A DNA stretch of 64,000 nucleotides from Alistipes sp. (GCA_017483225.1 JAFULF010000027.1:1-64000), one strand, 5' to 3'; positions 17,381 through 26,542 are shown, counted from the first letter of the stretch. Notes: a model not told the origin generated them from the sequence alone. Program-made: numbers and translations.

Positions 17381-18232
17381 ATGGTTGATTTATTGACGGT
17401 CGTTTGGGACTTTGACCCGGTGATGTTCTCTATCGCCGGCTTCGAGGTGCGCTACTACTCGCTGATGTGGGTTGCTGCACTGCTGGTAGGTGCGTGGATA
17501 TTCTCATATTTCTGTCGCAAGGAGGGCAAGCCGCAGGAGTTGGCCGACTCGGCATTCCTCTATATTGCTCTCGGCACGATGATTGGTGCACGTGTGGGAC
17601 ACTGCCTCTTCTATGAGCCGGAGTATTACCTGATGAAGCCGTGGGCCATCATCACGGAGATTCGCAACGGAGGACTCGCCAGCCACGGTGCCACCATAGG
17701 CATCATCCTCTCGATATGGCTCTGCGCCCGCAAGAATAAGGTCTCGACAATGTGGATGACCGACCGCCTTGGTGTCATTGCCCCGATAAGTGGTGCCTGC
17801 ATCCGCTTTGGCAACCTCTTCAACTCGGAGATTATCGGCCACGCAACCGACCTGCCGTGGGGCTTCAAGTTCGTGCGTCTGTATCGCAACGTGCCTGCGG
17901 AGATGGTGCCGGCGTGTCACCCGACACAGCTCTACGAGGCGTGCTGCTACCTGCTCACCTTTGCCCTTCTGTGGTGGATGTATCACAAGACTACGGCACC
18001 TCGTCGCCGAGGTATGATGTTCGGCGTGGCGTTGATAGGTATCTTCCTGACCCGCTTCTTCATCGAGTTTGTGAAGGTCAATCAGGTGGCATTTGAGGAG
18101 GGTATGAAGCTCAATATGGGTCAGTGGCTCAGCATTCCGTTTGTGCTGATAGGCATCGGCTCCATCATCTACTCGCTGCGTCGCCCGATGGTGCCGCTCG
18201 AAGAGGGAGCAAAGAGAACAAAGAAGAGATAG
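17381..18232 (+). CDS. lgt: Prolipoprotein diacylglyceryl transferase
   Basis: A 283-residue seven-helix inner-membrane enzyme that moves diacylglycerol from phosphatidylglycerol to the lipobox cysteine of prolipoproteins, the first step of lipoprotein maturation. Signature regions are present: GARVGHCLFYEPEYY, the Lgt motif RFGNLFNSEIIGHATDLPWG (here at about 147-166), and HPTQLYEA near 185. Length is normal. It begins 28 bases after the histidine kinase. This window alone encodes at least five predicted lipoproteins that depend on it. Confidence 0.95.
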   Translation: MVDLLTVVWDFDPVMFSIAGFEVRYYSLMWVAALLVGAWIFSYFCRKEGKPQELADSAFLYIALGTMIGARVGHCLFYEPEYYLMKPWAIITEIRNGGLASHGATIGIILSIWLCARKNKVSTMWMTDRLGVIAPISGACIRFGNLFNSEIIGHATDLPWGFKFVRLYRNVPAEMVPACHPTQLYEACCYLLTFALLWWMYHKTTAPRRRGMMFGVALIGIFLTRFFIEFVKVNQVAFEEGMKLNMGQWLSIPFVLIGIGSIIYSLRRPMVPLEEGAKRTKKR

Positions 18233-18234
18233 CG

Positions 18235-18582
18235 ATGACAAATAATGTTGTAATTACGACTACCAATTCGATAGAGGGGTATCGTATTGTGAATTATATA
18301 GATATTGTTTCGACTAACGTGGTGCACGGCACGGGCTTCTTCTCGGATTGGAAGGCCTCATATACCGACTTTTTCGGAGGTGCCTCGGGTACCTATCAAC
18401 GCAAGTTGAACAAGATATACGAGAAGGCCTTGGACCAAATCTCCTTGGAGGCCAAGGCGAAGGGCGCAAATGCCATAGTCGGTTTGAAACTCGATTACGG
18501 CGAGGTGTCAGGTAAGGGTGTGCAGATGTTTATGGTTTCGGCAGTCGGCACAGAGGTACTTATTGAAAGATTAGAGGAGTAG
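18235..18582 (+). CDS. YbjQ/UPF0145-family heavy-metal-binding-domain protein
   Basis: A 115-residue soluble protein of the YbjQ (UPF0145) family. Family features are the N-terminal ITTTNSIEGYRIVNYIDIVS strand pair and the later AKGANAIVGLKLDYGEVSG. The family forms pentamer-like rings; the annotated metal binding is weakly supported and no metal-binding cysteine or histidine cluster is visible here. The ATG at 18235 is chosen because it sits 2 bases after lgt and begins the conserved domain; an in-frame upstream start would lie inside lgt. Confidence 0.85.
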   Translation: MTNNVVITTTNSIEGYRIVNYIDIVSTNVVHGTGFFSDWKASYTDFFGGASGTYQRKLNKIYEKALDQISLEAKAKGANAIVGLKLDYGEVSGKGVQMFMVSAVGTEVLIERLEE

Positions 18583-18586
18583 AGAT

Positions 18587-19510
18587 ATGAAACAGCAGAT
18601 AGATAACCTTATATATAACGCTCTGGGCGATGGTCGGGATGTGTACCTGCCGCAGGTGGGAACGCTCTTGGTGCATCGCCGTCCGGCAACCCTCGCCTCC
18701 TCGAAGAGGGCCACAGCGCCATATCGTGAGGTGACCTTCACGGGTGAGGAGCGTGGTGAGTCGCTCGTCGATGAGATTGCTACGGTCGGAGAGGTTACGA
18801 CGGAGCGTGCCGAGGATATATATGCGCAGTGGTTGCAGCAGGTGCGTCGTGACGACGAGGTGCATATCGACGGCGTGGGCGTTATTCGCCAACGACGCTT
18901 TGAGGCGGAGGAGTCCTTCGTGGCCTACCTCAATCCGCAGCCACGTCGTAGTGTCGCCTTGCGCCCTCGGACAAATATCGTTTTCTATCTGTTGGCTACA
19001 CTCTGCATCCTCTTTGCTCTTGGTGTGGCCGGATATGTGCTCTACTCGGAGCAGCTCTTTGCCGAGCGAATGGATAAGTCGTCGCTGGTGGCAGAGGTGG
19101 CAGAGGTGGCTGATGCACCCGCAGAGAGCCCGTCACAACAGGCCGAGGCGGCCTCCGCAGAGCCTGCCACGACGGAGGTGGCACCTGCACCTGCGGCAGT
19201 AGCCGAGCCGGTGACGGAGCCTGCCCCCGTAGCGGAGCCGCAGACGGCGGTATCGCACGCAGTTCCTATGAAGGCAGGGTATAGCTATGCTGTGTGGGGA
19301 GTCTATTCCGAACTTAAAAATGCGAAGTATTATGCAGCACTGGTCTCGGAGCGTTATATCGACCTGAAACCGTGCATCTACCTCTATAAGGGTCGCTATA
19401 TGGTGGCGGTCTTTGAACGTCCGTCACGTAGCGAGTGCGCCGAGTTGGTGGGTCGCTTGAAGGAGTTGTCCACCTCGTTCCGTGATATGTGGGTATATAC
19501 GAATCGTTAG
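18587..19510 (+). CDS. HU/CCDC81-like and SPOR-like single-pass membrane protein
   Basis: A 307-residue protein. Residues 1-125 form two HU-like (bacterial CCDC81) repeats with DVYLPQVGTLLVHRRPA and DEVHIDGVGVIRQRRFE, typical of Bacteroidota division-associated proteins. A membrane helix follows at about 131-153, then an Ala/Pro/Glu-rich stretch of about 70 residues, then a C-terminal SPOR-like domain (about 225-307, YAVWGVYSELKNAKYYAALV). SPOR domains bind denuded peptidoglycan at the division site, while the HU-like part would be cytoplasmic. I infer a link between chromosome or cytoplasm and septal wall. It starts 4 bases after the YbjQ-like gene and ends 1 base before gtrA. Confidence 0.8.
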   Translation: MKQQIDNLIYNALGDGRDVYLPQVGTLLVHRRPATLASSKRATAPYREVTFTGEERGESLVDEIATVGEVTTERAEDIYAQWLQQVRRDDEVHIDGVGVIRQRRFEAEESFVAYLNPQPRRSVALRPRTNIVFYLLATLCILFALGVAGYVLYSEQLFAERMDKSSLVAEVAEVADAPAESPSQQAEAASAEPATTEVAPAPAAVAEPVTEPAPVAEPQTAVSHAVPMKAGYSYAVWGVYSELKNAKYYAALVSERYIDLKPCIYLYKGRYMVAVFERPSRSECAELVGRLKELSTSFRDMWVYTNR

Positions 19511-19511
19511 A

Positions 19512-19997
19512 ATGGCATTGGCAAGCATCATAACCGGAGTGATAGATGCGCTCTATCTGCCGCCGTTGCGCAAGGTTGTGTCGCAACAGATATTTCGCTA
19601 TGGTGCTTGTGGAGTGCTGAATATGTGTCTGGATGCGGTGTGGTACTTTGTTATCTACCACTTTATCGTCTGTAAGCAGTTTGTCGATTTGGGCTTTGTG
19701 GTTATCTCGCCGCATATTATGTCGCTTATTATCGTCTTCCCGATAACATTCCTGACAGGCTTTTGGCTCAATCGCAATGTGGCATTCCGAGTGGCACACT
19801 CGCAGCGGGAGCGACAACTCGTGCGCTATCTGTTGAGTGTCGTGGGCTCAATTCTGCTCAACTATGTCTGTATGAAACTCTTGGTCGAGTGGTGCGGCGT
19901 GTGGCCTACGCCGGCAAAGGTGCTGACGACAACCTTCTGTGCTGTATATAGTTATCTTATGGGGAGATACTTTACCTTCACGCAGAGCCACTCCTGA
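19512..19997 (+). CDS. GtrA-family membrane protein
   Basis: A 161-residue GtrA-like protein with four predicted membrane helices (about 28-50, 58-85, 96-118, 128-150). The conserved start of the domain is RYGACGVLNMCLDAVWYF. GtrA-type proteins are thought to flip polyprenyl-linked sugars or support cell-wall glycosylation. It is the last gene of the six-gene operon, starting 1 base after the SPOR gene. Its stop codon (19995-19997) lies inside the first copy of the repeat at 19987-20134. Confidence 0.82.
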   Translation: MALASIITGVIDALYLPPLRKVVSQQIFRYGACGVLNMCLDAVWYFVIYHFIVCKQFVDLGFVVISPHIMSLIIVFPITFLTGFWLNRNVAFRVAHSQRERQLVRYLLSVVGSILLNYVCMKLLVEWCGVWPTPAKVLTTTFCAVYSYLMGRYFTFTQSHS

Positions 19998-20134
19998 CGG
20001 CACACTCCTGACGGCACACTCCTGACGGCACACTCCTGAGGTTAGCTCCTAACGGCCTCTCTTAACGGCTCCTTTTAACGCCCCCTCTCCTCTTAACGGC
20101 TCTTAACAGCTCTTAACACGGCCTCTCTTAACGC
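19987..20134. repeat. Double tandem repeat copying the 3' ends of gtrA and uvrB
   Basis: Left half: CACTCCTGACGG, which contains the gtrA TGA stop, is repeated at 14-base steps about four times (19989-20039). Right half: (C/T)TTAAC(G/A), which contains the uvrB stop (minus-strand TAA at 20128-20130), recurs seven times at 20048-20134 with steps of 10-19 bases. The longer string TTAACGCCCCCTCTC occurs twice. The two arrays meet between convergent genes. Confidence 0.85.
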
Positions 20135-22167
20135 CCCCTCTCTTTCAACTTCTGTAACTCGTACATCTGGTCACGGAATCGTGCGGCGGCAAGGAAGTCC
20201 AACGACTTGGCGGCACGCTCCATATTCCTCTTTGCCTGCTCAATCTCGGCATCCAGACTCTCCTTTGTGATATATACAGCGCCTACGTCGGCCGCTATGC
20301 CTATGCCCTTCTGCTGCTCCTCAGAGCCCTGCTCGTACAGATTTATTATCGGAGTCTTGCTCTCGTTTGAGGCGAGCAGTGTGCTTTGCCCCGCACCGCT
20401 GCGCTGTGCCTGCTGTGGTATGCGTTGATTCTCCAAGTTGAATTTCGTCTGCACATAGCGGCGGCGATTGCTCTCCTCCAAGGCCTGACGCATAGCATCA
20501 CTGACGGTCGAGGCGTACATAATCACACGGCCGTTGCGGTGGCGTGCGGCACGACCTGAAATCTGTGTCAGGGAGGTGAGGTTGCGCAGGAAGCCGCTCT
20601 TGTCGGCATCCAGAATCACCACCAGAGCCACCTCCGGCAGGTCGATGCCCTCACGAAGCAGATTTACTCCGATAAGCACATCGAACAGACCCGCTCGCAG
20701 GTCCTCCAAAATCTGCACACGCTCCAACGTATCAACGTCGGAGTGGATGTAGCGGTTGCGGATGCCTATGTTGTCGAAATATTTGGATAGCTGCTCGGCA
20801 GACATCTTGCTTATGGTGGCGATGATTACCTTGTCATCGTTCTTCACGCACCGGTCTATGGCTTCGAGTATGCTGTCTATCTGCTTGTCCGAGTCGATGA
20901 CCTCCAACGGAGGGTCCACAAGTCCCGTAGGGCGTATCAGCTGCTCGACGATATGCCCCTCGCTCTTCTCCACCTCGTAGTCGGCAGGCGTTGCGCTGAT
21001 GTATATGCTCTGATTCTGCAACTCCTCGAACTCACTGAATGTGAGGGGTCTGTTATCACGTGCCGCAGGCAGACGGAACCCATACTCGACGAGATTGTTC
21101 TTGCGGGCCCGGTCGCCACCAAACATTGCACGCACTTGCGGCAGGGTCACGTGGCTCTCATCTACTACCATCAGGTAATCCTCGGGGAAGTAGTCCAGCA
21201 GACAGAATGGTCGGGTGCCGGGTCTGCGACCGTCGAAGTAGCGGGAGTAGTTCTCGATGCCGGGGCAGTACCCCAACTCCTTAATCATCTCCAAGTCGTA
21301 CTCCACACGCTGCTTGATGCGTTGCGCCTCTACCTCACGCCCCTCGCTCTCGAAGAGGGATATCTGCTTGCCGAGGTCGAGGTATATCTCGCTGACGGCG
21401 GTGTTGATACGCTCCTGCGTAGTCACGAAGAGGTTTGCAGGGAAGATGGTCGCAGTGTCGAGTGCCTCGATGCGATGCCCCGATGTAGGCTCTATAATCC
21501 AGATGGACTCTATCTCGTCGTCGAAGAACTCAATGCGATAGCAGATGTTTCCTATCGAGGACATAACATCTATAACCTCGCCCTTGACCCTGAAACTCGA
21601 TGGCGAGAGTTCGCTCTCGGTGCGGACATAGAGGGCCTGCACCAGCCCGTACATAAAGTTGCGGTAGCCAATCTTCTGCCCAACCTTCAAGTGGATGGAT
21701 ACGGCGTGGAAATCCTCCGGATTGCCGATACCGTACAGACACGAAACACTCGACACGACAATCACATCCCGTCGTCCCGAGAGTAGGGTAGAGGTCGCAC
21801 TCAGGCGCAACTTCTCAATCTCCGCATTTATGGAGAGGTCTTTCTCGATATACGTATCTGTCGAGGGGAGGTACGCCTCCGGCTGGTAGTAGTCGTAGTA
21901 CGACACGAAGTACTCAACGGCATTGTCGGGAAAGAAGTTCTTGAACTCGCCGTAGAGCTGTGCTGCGAGGGTCTTGTTGTGGCTCAATACGAGTGTCGGA
22001 CGATTTACCGAGGCGATTACGTTGGCGACGGTAAAGGTCTTGCCCGACCCCGTCACGCCGAGCAGTGTGCTGTGCTTGGCACCTCGCTCAATCTGCTGTA
22101 CGAGTTCGGCAATGGCGGCAGGCTGGTCGCCCGACGGCTTGTAATCCGATACGAGTTTGAACTCCAT
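20128..22167 (-). CDS. uvrB: Excinuclease ABC subunit UvrB
   Basis: A 679-residue DNA-damage-verifying helicase-like subunit that works with UvrA and UvrC in nucleotide excision repair. Walker A GVTGSGKTFTVANV is near 38-51, the beta-hairpin damage-probing region YYDYYQPEAYLPSTDTYIEK is near 91-110, Walker B MVVDESHVTLPQ is present, helicase motif VI reads QISGRAARHRNG, and the C-terminal UVR domain that meets UvrC is at about 635-672. Length is normal. It is the last gene of smpB-tsaB-uvrB, 19 bases after tsaB, and its final codons are copied in the adjacent repeat. Confidence 0.97.
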   Translation of the reverse strand: MEFKLVSDYKPSGDQPAAIAELVQQIERGAKHSTLLGVTGSGKTFTVANVIASVNRPTLVLSHNKTLAAQLYGEFKNFFPDNAVEYFVSYYDYYQPEAYLPSTDTYIEKDLSINAEIEKLRLSATSTLLSGRRDVIVVSSVSCLYGIGNPEDFHAVSIHLKVGQKIGYRNFMYGLVQALYVRTESELSPSSFRVKGEVIDVMSSIGNICYRIEFFDDEIESIWIIEPTSGHRIEALDTATIFPANLFVTTQERINTAVSEIYLDLGKQISLFESEGREVEAQRIKQRVEYDLEMIKELGYCPGIENYSRYFDGRRPGTRPFCLLDYFPEDYLMVVDESHVTLPQVRAMFGGDRARKNNLVEYGFRLPAARDNRPLTFSEFEELQNQSIYISATPADYEVEKSEGHIVEQLIRPTGLVDPPLEVIDSDKQIDSILEAIDRCVKNDDKVIIATISKMSAEQLSKYFDNIGIRNRYIHSDVDTLERVQILEDLRAGLFDVLIGVNLLREGIDLPEVALVVILDADKSGFLRNLTSLTQISGRAARHRNGRVIMYASTVSDAMRQALEESNRRRYVQTKFNLENQRIPQQAQRSGAGQSTLLASNESKTPIINLYEQGSEEQQKGIGIAADVGAVYITKESLDAEIEQAKRNMERAAKSLDFLAAARFRDQMYELQKLKERGR

Positions 22168-22186
22168 AAGCCACTGATATAGAGTG

Positions 22187-22891
22187 TTAGAAGAGTCTCT
22201 TCTTGGATGTTGTGACTACAAAGTTTTTCAGGTAGAACGGCTCGAAGTAGGCTACATCCACAAACTCCTTCGCATCGAAGGCCCGCTGTGCCAACCTTGC
22301 CATACCTCGTACCGAGGGGGTAATCTCAATCGCTATCGCATCCGAGAGTACCTCGCTGCATTTTGCTGCTCCGCTACCGAAGATTATGAGCGTACTCTCG
22401 TTGCGCACCTGCCGGAAACTCTCCTCGGTGACAATCTCTGCCGACACCTCGCTGCAAGCCTCGCCCTGCGCATTGAATATCTGGGCATATACCTCCATTC
22501 GGCGGGCATCAACCATAGGGCAGAGCATCGCCTCGTTCCAATTCTCGATATCTATAATGCCTGCCTGATAATCCTCGATGGCAACATTTGCCAACGCCTC
22601 CATCGAGTTGATGGCAATCAGAGGTATGGAGAGCCCGTAGCAGAGCCCCTTCGCAAAGGAGACACCTATGCGCAGACCGGTGTATGAGCCGGGACCTTTG
22701 CCGACGGCTATGGCATCAATATCTTGTGGCGATATGCCCGTCTCTCGGAGCAACTCGTCAACAAATACGCCCACCTTGCTTGCGTGGTCACGACCTGCGT
22801 CGCTCTCTCGCAACGATAGAAGTTCGCCATCCTTGACAATGCCTACCGAGCAGATGTCGGTGCCGGTCTCTATGCATAAAATCAGTGCCAT
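22187..22891 (-). CDS. tsaB: tRNA threonylcarbamoyladenosine biosynthesis protein TsaB
   Basis: A 234-residue ASKHA-fold protein, the dimerisation partner of TsaD in making t6A37 of ANN-decoding tRNAs. The N-terminus LILCIETGTDICSVGIVKDG and the conserved GKGPGSYTGLRIGVSFAKGL (about 68-87) are diagnostic. Length is normal. It starts 17 bases after smpB and is followed by uvrB, all on one strand, consistent with one operon driven from the smpB promoter. Confidence 0.94.
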   Translation of the reverse strand: MALILCIETGTDICSVGIVKDGELLSLRESDAGRDHASKVGVFVDELLRETGISPQDIDAIAVGKGPGSYTGLRIGVSFAKGLCYGLSIPLIAINSMEALANVAIEDYQAGIIDIENWNEAMLCPMVDARRMEVYAQIFNAQGEACSEVSAEIVTEESFRQVRNESTLIIFGSGAAKCSEVLSDAIAIEITPSVRGMARLAQRAFDAKEFVDVAYFEPFYLKNFVVTTSKKRLF

Positions 22892-22908
22892 AATACTCTC
22901 TTTGTCTG

Positions 22909-23370
22909 TTACTTATAGCGTTTCATCGCTTGGTCCATCTCTCGCTTTGCATCGTTCTGCTTCAAGTACTCTCGCTTGTCGTATGACTTTCGGCCTCGTG
23001 CCAGACCGATGGCAACCTTCGCCAGACCTCGCTCGGTGAGGAAGAGGCGCAGACCCACGACGGTCAGACCCTTGTCCTGTAATGAGCGTGACAACTTGGT
23101 CAGCTCTCGCTGCGTGAGCAGCAACTTGCGGTCACGTTTTGGAACGTGGTTGTTGCAGGAGCCCCAGGCATACTCGGCGATATTTACGCCTCGAATCCAT
23201 AACTCTCCATCCTGAAAGTAGCAGTAACAATCCACCATCGACACCTTGCCCATACGTATAGACTTTATCTCGGTGCCGACCAATACGATACCGGCGATAT
23301 ACTCTTCGAGTATCTCGTAGTCGAATGTCGCACGCTTGTTGCGGATGTTTATGTTCTTGAAGTCTGCCAT
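22909..23370 (-). CDS. smpB: SsrA-binding protein SmpB
   Basis: A 153-residue RNA-binding protein that brings tmRNA to stalled ribosomes for trans-translation. It starts with [16 protein letters not shown], has [19 protein letters not shown] and RDRKLLL, and ends in the basic tail [18 protein letters not shown], all family hallmarks. A -7 box (TATCTTTG, minus strand, 23387-23394) is 16 bases before the ATG. First gene of the smpB-tsaB-uvrB operon. Confidence 0.96.
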   Translation of the reverse strand: MADFKNINIRNKRATFDYEILEEYIAGIVLVGTEIKSIRMGKVSMVDCYCYFQDGELWIRGVNIAEYAWGSCNNHVPKRDRKLLLTQRELTKLSRSLQDKGLTVVGLRLFLTERGLAKVAIGLARGRKSYDKREYLKQNDAKREMDQAMKRYK

Positions 23371-23435
23371 AGCTCTTTAATCGTTGCAAAGATAGTACAA
23401 TATTCTTAGAAGTTGTTGAAATTTCAAACAACTTC

Positions 23436-24299
23436 TTAATTTTGTGTAGGGGAGATGTCACTCTCCGTGTGAGGTGTTATTGTATAGCGGACTTTGCCCT
23501 CGATTTTCTCCCTGCGCAGTATGCCGCTTATGGATAGTTGCCCCTGCGGAACTGCCGTGCCGACAAGATGCGACCACCTGCCGATGTGAAGCCATACCTC
23601 GCAATCGGCGTTCTCTGTGCCCTCTGCGTGTTCTGTGCCCTCTGCGTGTTCTGTGCCTTCTGTGCTCTTCGGACTACACGTGAAGCGTGTGTACTCCGAG
23701 AAGTTATGCTCCGCAGGGTCGATTGGCGAGTGTTGCAACGACTCTGTGCGGATGAGGTGGTTGAGCCACTGCTCCGACAGCTCGTCAAGCGAGAACCTTT
23801 GTGCCGTCACCTCCTCCCGAATCTCCGTGCGCTCCAAGTGGAGGTTGGCGACTGCCTGATGGGCGAAGGCCTCCGGGCGGGTGTCGTAGCCCGGCAGCGG
23901 AGGCAGCCCCACTTGCAGAGCACCGCTGTTTATGGCGGCGTAACAGCCCCGGAGGTTTATACGGAGGCGGGTGCCGATGGGGTAGATGTCGGCGCAGTAC
24001 CTCATTCCTGCCATAATCTCAGCGCAGGTCTCCTCATCTTTGACGTATATCGACGTTGCATAGTTTAGCGACGTGCCGCCGCCGATGATGACCACCTCGC
24101 AGATGAGGTCGCTCTCCGACGTGAAGGGTGCCACCTCGCACAACTCCCGCAGTCGGGAGAGGGTTATGGTCGCACGTTGCACCTGCTCTCCACCCGTCGG
24201 GTCGTTGCCCTTCGTCGAACATCCGCAGCAGAGTGCCGATGCCGATAATATTATCAGCAAAATAGTGCTATATATCAAATTTGGTATGAGTTTTGCCAT
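23436..24299 (-). CDS. DUF5689-type lipoprotein with short acidic tandem repeat
   Basis: A 287-residue predicted lipoprotein. I use the ATG at 24299 (MAKLIPNLIYST) as the start of the signal peptide, which ends in the cysteine-rich SALCCGCST. Residues about 45-160 resemble DUF5689 (EVVIIGGGTSLNYATSIYVK, then an OB-like strand pattern), a Bacteroidota surface domain without known function. At about 215-232 the sequence EGTEHA is repeated three times. The C-terminal part (GQLSISGILRREKIEGKVRY) is beta-rich. No clear -7 box is visible. Function unknown. Confidence 0.65.
   Translation of the reverse strand: MAKLIPNLIYSTILLIILSASALCCGCSTKGNDPTGGEQVQRATITLSRLRELCEVAPFTSESDLICEVVIIGGGTSLNYATSIYVKDEETCAEIMAGMRYCADIYPIGTRLRINLRGCYAAINSGALQVGLPPLPGYDTRPEAFAHQAVANLHLERTEIREEVTAQRFSLDELSEQWLNHLIRTESLQHSPIDPAEHNFSEYTRFTCSPKSTEGTEHAEGTEHAEGTENADCEVWLHIGRWSHLVGTAVPQGQLSISGILRREKIEGKVRYTITPHTESDISPTQN
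23611..23664 (-). repeat. 18-bp tandem repeat inside the DUF5689 lipoprotein gene
   Basis: Three adjacent near-identical 18-bp units, CTGTGCCCTCTGCGTGTT type on the plus strand, encode EGTEHA, EGTEHA and EGTENA. The period is a multiple of three. Confidence 0.8.
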
Positions 24300-24502
24300 A
24301 TTCGGACACAAAGGGTGGTCGGTCAAGATAACTGATTCTTTTATCTTTGATATGTTTTACACATCTTTCTGTTTATTTTCTGTTTGCACACCGTATGCGC
24401 AGTGATGCGTGTACTCCCCGACCACCCCCTTTTTTACCTCACGGCTCACGCTCTCTTGCCCCTCGGCTTCACGGGATATGCCTCGCCCCTCGGTGGTGTC
24501 GG

Positions 24503-26506
24503 TTAGATGATGTTGCGGTTTACCTCTTTGGAGAGTTTGTTCTTCACCTTGTTGCAATTCTGCAACTCCTTTACGATGTCGAAAGTCTGCTCCTCGTTGA
24601 GCCCCTCGCTCTCCAACTTTGCCTGCAATCCTGCAATCCTCTGCGACAACTGCTTCAAGCGGTAGAGCGATATGACCTTCGGCACGCCTATCGAGAGCAT
24701 CTCCTGCGTCGATGATGTGTGCACCTCCTTCTGCTCCCACATCGTGCTCTCGATGTATCGGTCGTCGGAGGTTACGATGTCTATTGCGGCCGTGCACACC
24801 TCCTGAATGTGGTGGTTGATAAACTCGGTGCTCTCCGGAAAACGACCGTTCTCCAAGGCCTTGCGATACTCCTTGAATATGGTGTCGAAGGTGCTGTTTT
24901 TGAATGTGATAGAGTCGCTGTCCAATGCCCAGACTATGCTCTCTGCCACATTCTGCTTGGATATCGAGCCGTCGTCGTTACGGATGTTGTAGAACTCCGT
25001 GCCATACTTTATGAGGTAGTTCATTATCTCCATCTCCAACGACTCCACGCTGCTGCCGATAGGTATGTTGCCAAACTTCTGCGCCGCCTCATCGACCATC
25101 GGCGCAGGTATGCCGTAGCCGCCTCTGTATCCGCCCTCCTTGCGGGCGAGGGCACGCTGTCGTCGCACGAAATCCTCCGCCTCCTTGTCGCCAAATTGGG
25201 CGATGCGCTTCTGCGACACCTCGCCCAGAAGCAGGTTCTCGTCGATATCCATCAGGCGGGCGCACTCCTTGACAAACATCGTGCGTTGGATGTTGTCGGG
25301 TATGCAGGCGATGGATTGTACGATGTCGCTCACGACGCTCGACCGCTTTATCGGGTCGTTGGCAGCGTCGGAGAGCAGGAGCTTCGCCTTGAAGGTTATA
25401 AAGTTCTCCTCCCTCTCAGATATGTATGCCTGCACCTCCGAGGCGTTGTGGCTTCGGGCAAACGAGTCGGGGTCATCCCCCTCCGGCAGGAGCACCGTGC
25501 GCACATTCATTCCCTCTTTGAGAATCATATCTATACCTCGGAATGAGGCGTGAATGCCCGCGGCGTCGCTGTCATATATTACGGTGATGTTCTTCGTGAA
25601 ACGCCCCAGCAGACGAATCTGCTCGGTGGTGAGCGATGTGCCCGACGATGCTACGACGTTCTCCACGCCCGACTGGTGCATCGAGATAACGTCGGTGTAG
25701 CCCTCGACCATGATGGCAAAATCCTGCTGCTGAATCGCCTTCTTGGCGAAGAAGAGGCCGTAGAGCTCGTTCTTCTTGCTGTAAATATCGCTCTCGGGCG
25801 AGTTCTGGTACTTGGCAACGCTCTTGTCTGTGCGGAGTGTGCGACCACCGAAGGCGACGATGCGTCCCGAGATATTATGCACGGGGAACATCACTCGCTC
25901 ACGGAAGCGGTCGTATATGCGGCCGTCGCTCTCTCGCTTGATTGACAGACCTGTGGAGAGCAGGAACTCCTCCTTGTAGCCCGCCTCCAAGGCATCTTTC
26001 GACATCTTATCTCCCTTGGCGGGACACATACCGAGGCCGAACTTTTTGATTGTGGCATCCGAGAATCCTCGCTGACCACGGAAGTAGGTCATCCCGACAC
26101 TCATTCCCTCCTCGCTCTGGTGCAGGTAGTTGGCAAAGTAGTCCGAGGCCCAGGCATTGAGCGTGAACATACTCTCACGGTTGTCGTTGCGACGGATATC
26201 CTCCTCGGTCAGCTCCTTCTCCTTGACCTCTATGCCGTACTTGCGTGCGACGATTTTCAGAGCCTCGGGGTAGGTTGTGTTCTCCTGCTCCATTACGAAG
26301 GTCACGGCATTGCCGCCCTTGCCACACCCGAAACACTTGTATAGGCCTTTGCTTGGGGATACGACAAACGAAGGCGTCTTCTCGTTATGGAACGGACAAC
26401 ACGCCTGATAATTGACGCCCTTGCGTTTGAGTGACACATACTCGCTGATAATCTCAACGATATCTGCCGCTGCATATATCCTATCAACTGTTTCTTGGTC
26501 AATCAT
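24503..26506 (-). CDS. dnaG: DNA primase DnaG
   Basis: A 667-residue primase that makes RNA primers at the replication fork. The CHC2 zinc-binding domain has Cys37, His40, Cys58 and Cys61 (CCPFHNEKTPSF, KCFGCGKGGN). The TOPRIM catalytic core at about 255-345 includes MVEGYTDVISMHQSG and VIYDSDAAGIHA. A C-terminal helicase-binding helical region follows and ends in KEVNRNII. The start at 26506 fits family alignments, yet a consensus -7 box ends only 5 bases before it. Confidence 0.96.
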   Translation of the reverse strand: MIDQETVDRIYAAADIVEIISEYVSLKRKGVNYQACCPFHNEKTPSFVVSPSKGLYKCFGCGKGGNAVTFVMEQENTTYPEALKIVARKYGIEVKEKELTEEDIRRNDNRESMFTLNAWASDYFANYLHQSEEGMSVGMTYFRGQRGFSDATIKKFGLGMCPAKGDKMSKDALEAGYKEEFLLSTGLSIKRESDGRIYDRFRERVMFPVHNISGRIVAFGGRTLRTDKSVAKYQNSPESDIYSKKNELYGLFFAKKAIQQQDFAIMVEGYTDVISMHQSGVENVVASSGTSLTTEQIRLLGRFTKNITVIYDSDAAGIHASFRGIDMILKEGMNVRTVLLPEGDDPDSFARSHNASEVQAYISEREENFITFKAKLLLSDAANDPIKRSSVVSDIVQSIACIPDNIQRTMFVKECARLMDIDENLLLGEVSQKRIAQFGDKEAEDFVRRQRALARKEGGYRGGYGIPAPMVDEAAQKFGNIPIGSSVESLEMEIMNYLIKYGTEFYNIRNDDGSISKQNVAESIVWALDSDSITFKNSTFDTIFKEYRKALENGRFPESTEFINHHIQEVCTAAIDIVTSDDRYIESTMWEQKEVHTSSTQEMLSIGVPKVISLYRLKQLSQRIAGLQAKLESEGLNEEQTFDIVKELQNCNKVKNKLSKEVNRNII

Positions 26507-26511
26507 ACCGA

Positions 26512-26542
26512 CAAAGGTACTTCTTTCAGTTCAAATAACAAA
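26512..26542 (-). promoter_or_regulatory. dnaG promoter, possibly leaderless
   Basis: On the minus strand TACCTTTG occupies 26519-26512, preceded 19 bases upstream by TTTG. The ATG at 26506 follows the box after 5 bases, so the mRNA should begin at about the start codon. Confidence 0.6.

Noticed and set aside
19987..20134. CRISPR array
   Set aside because: The repeat units are 7-14 bases with no spacers and correspond to the ends of the flanking genes.
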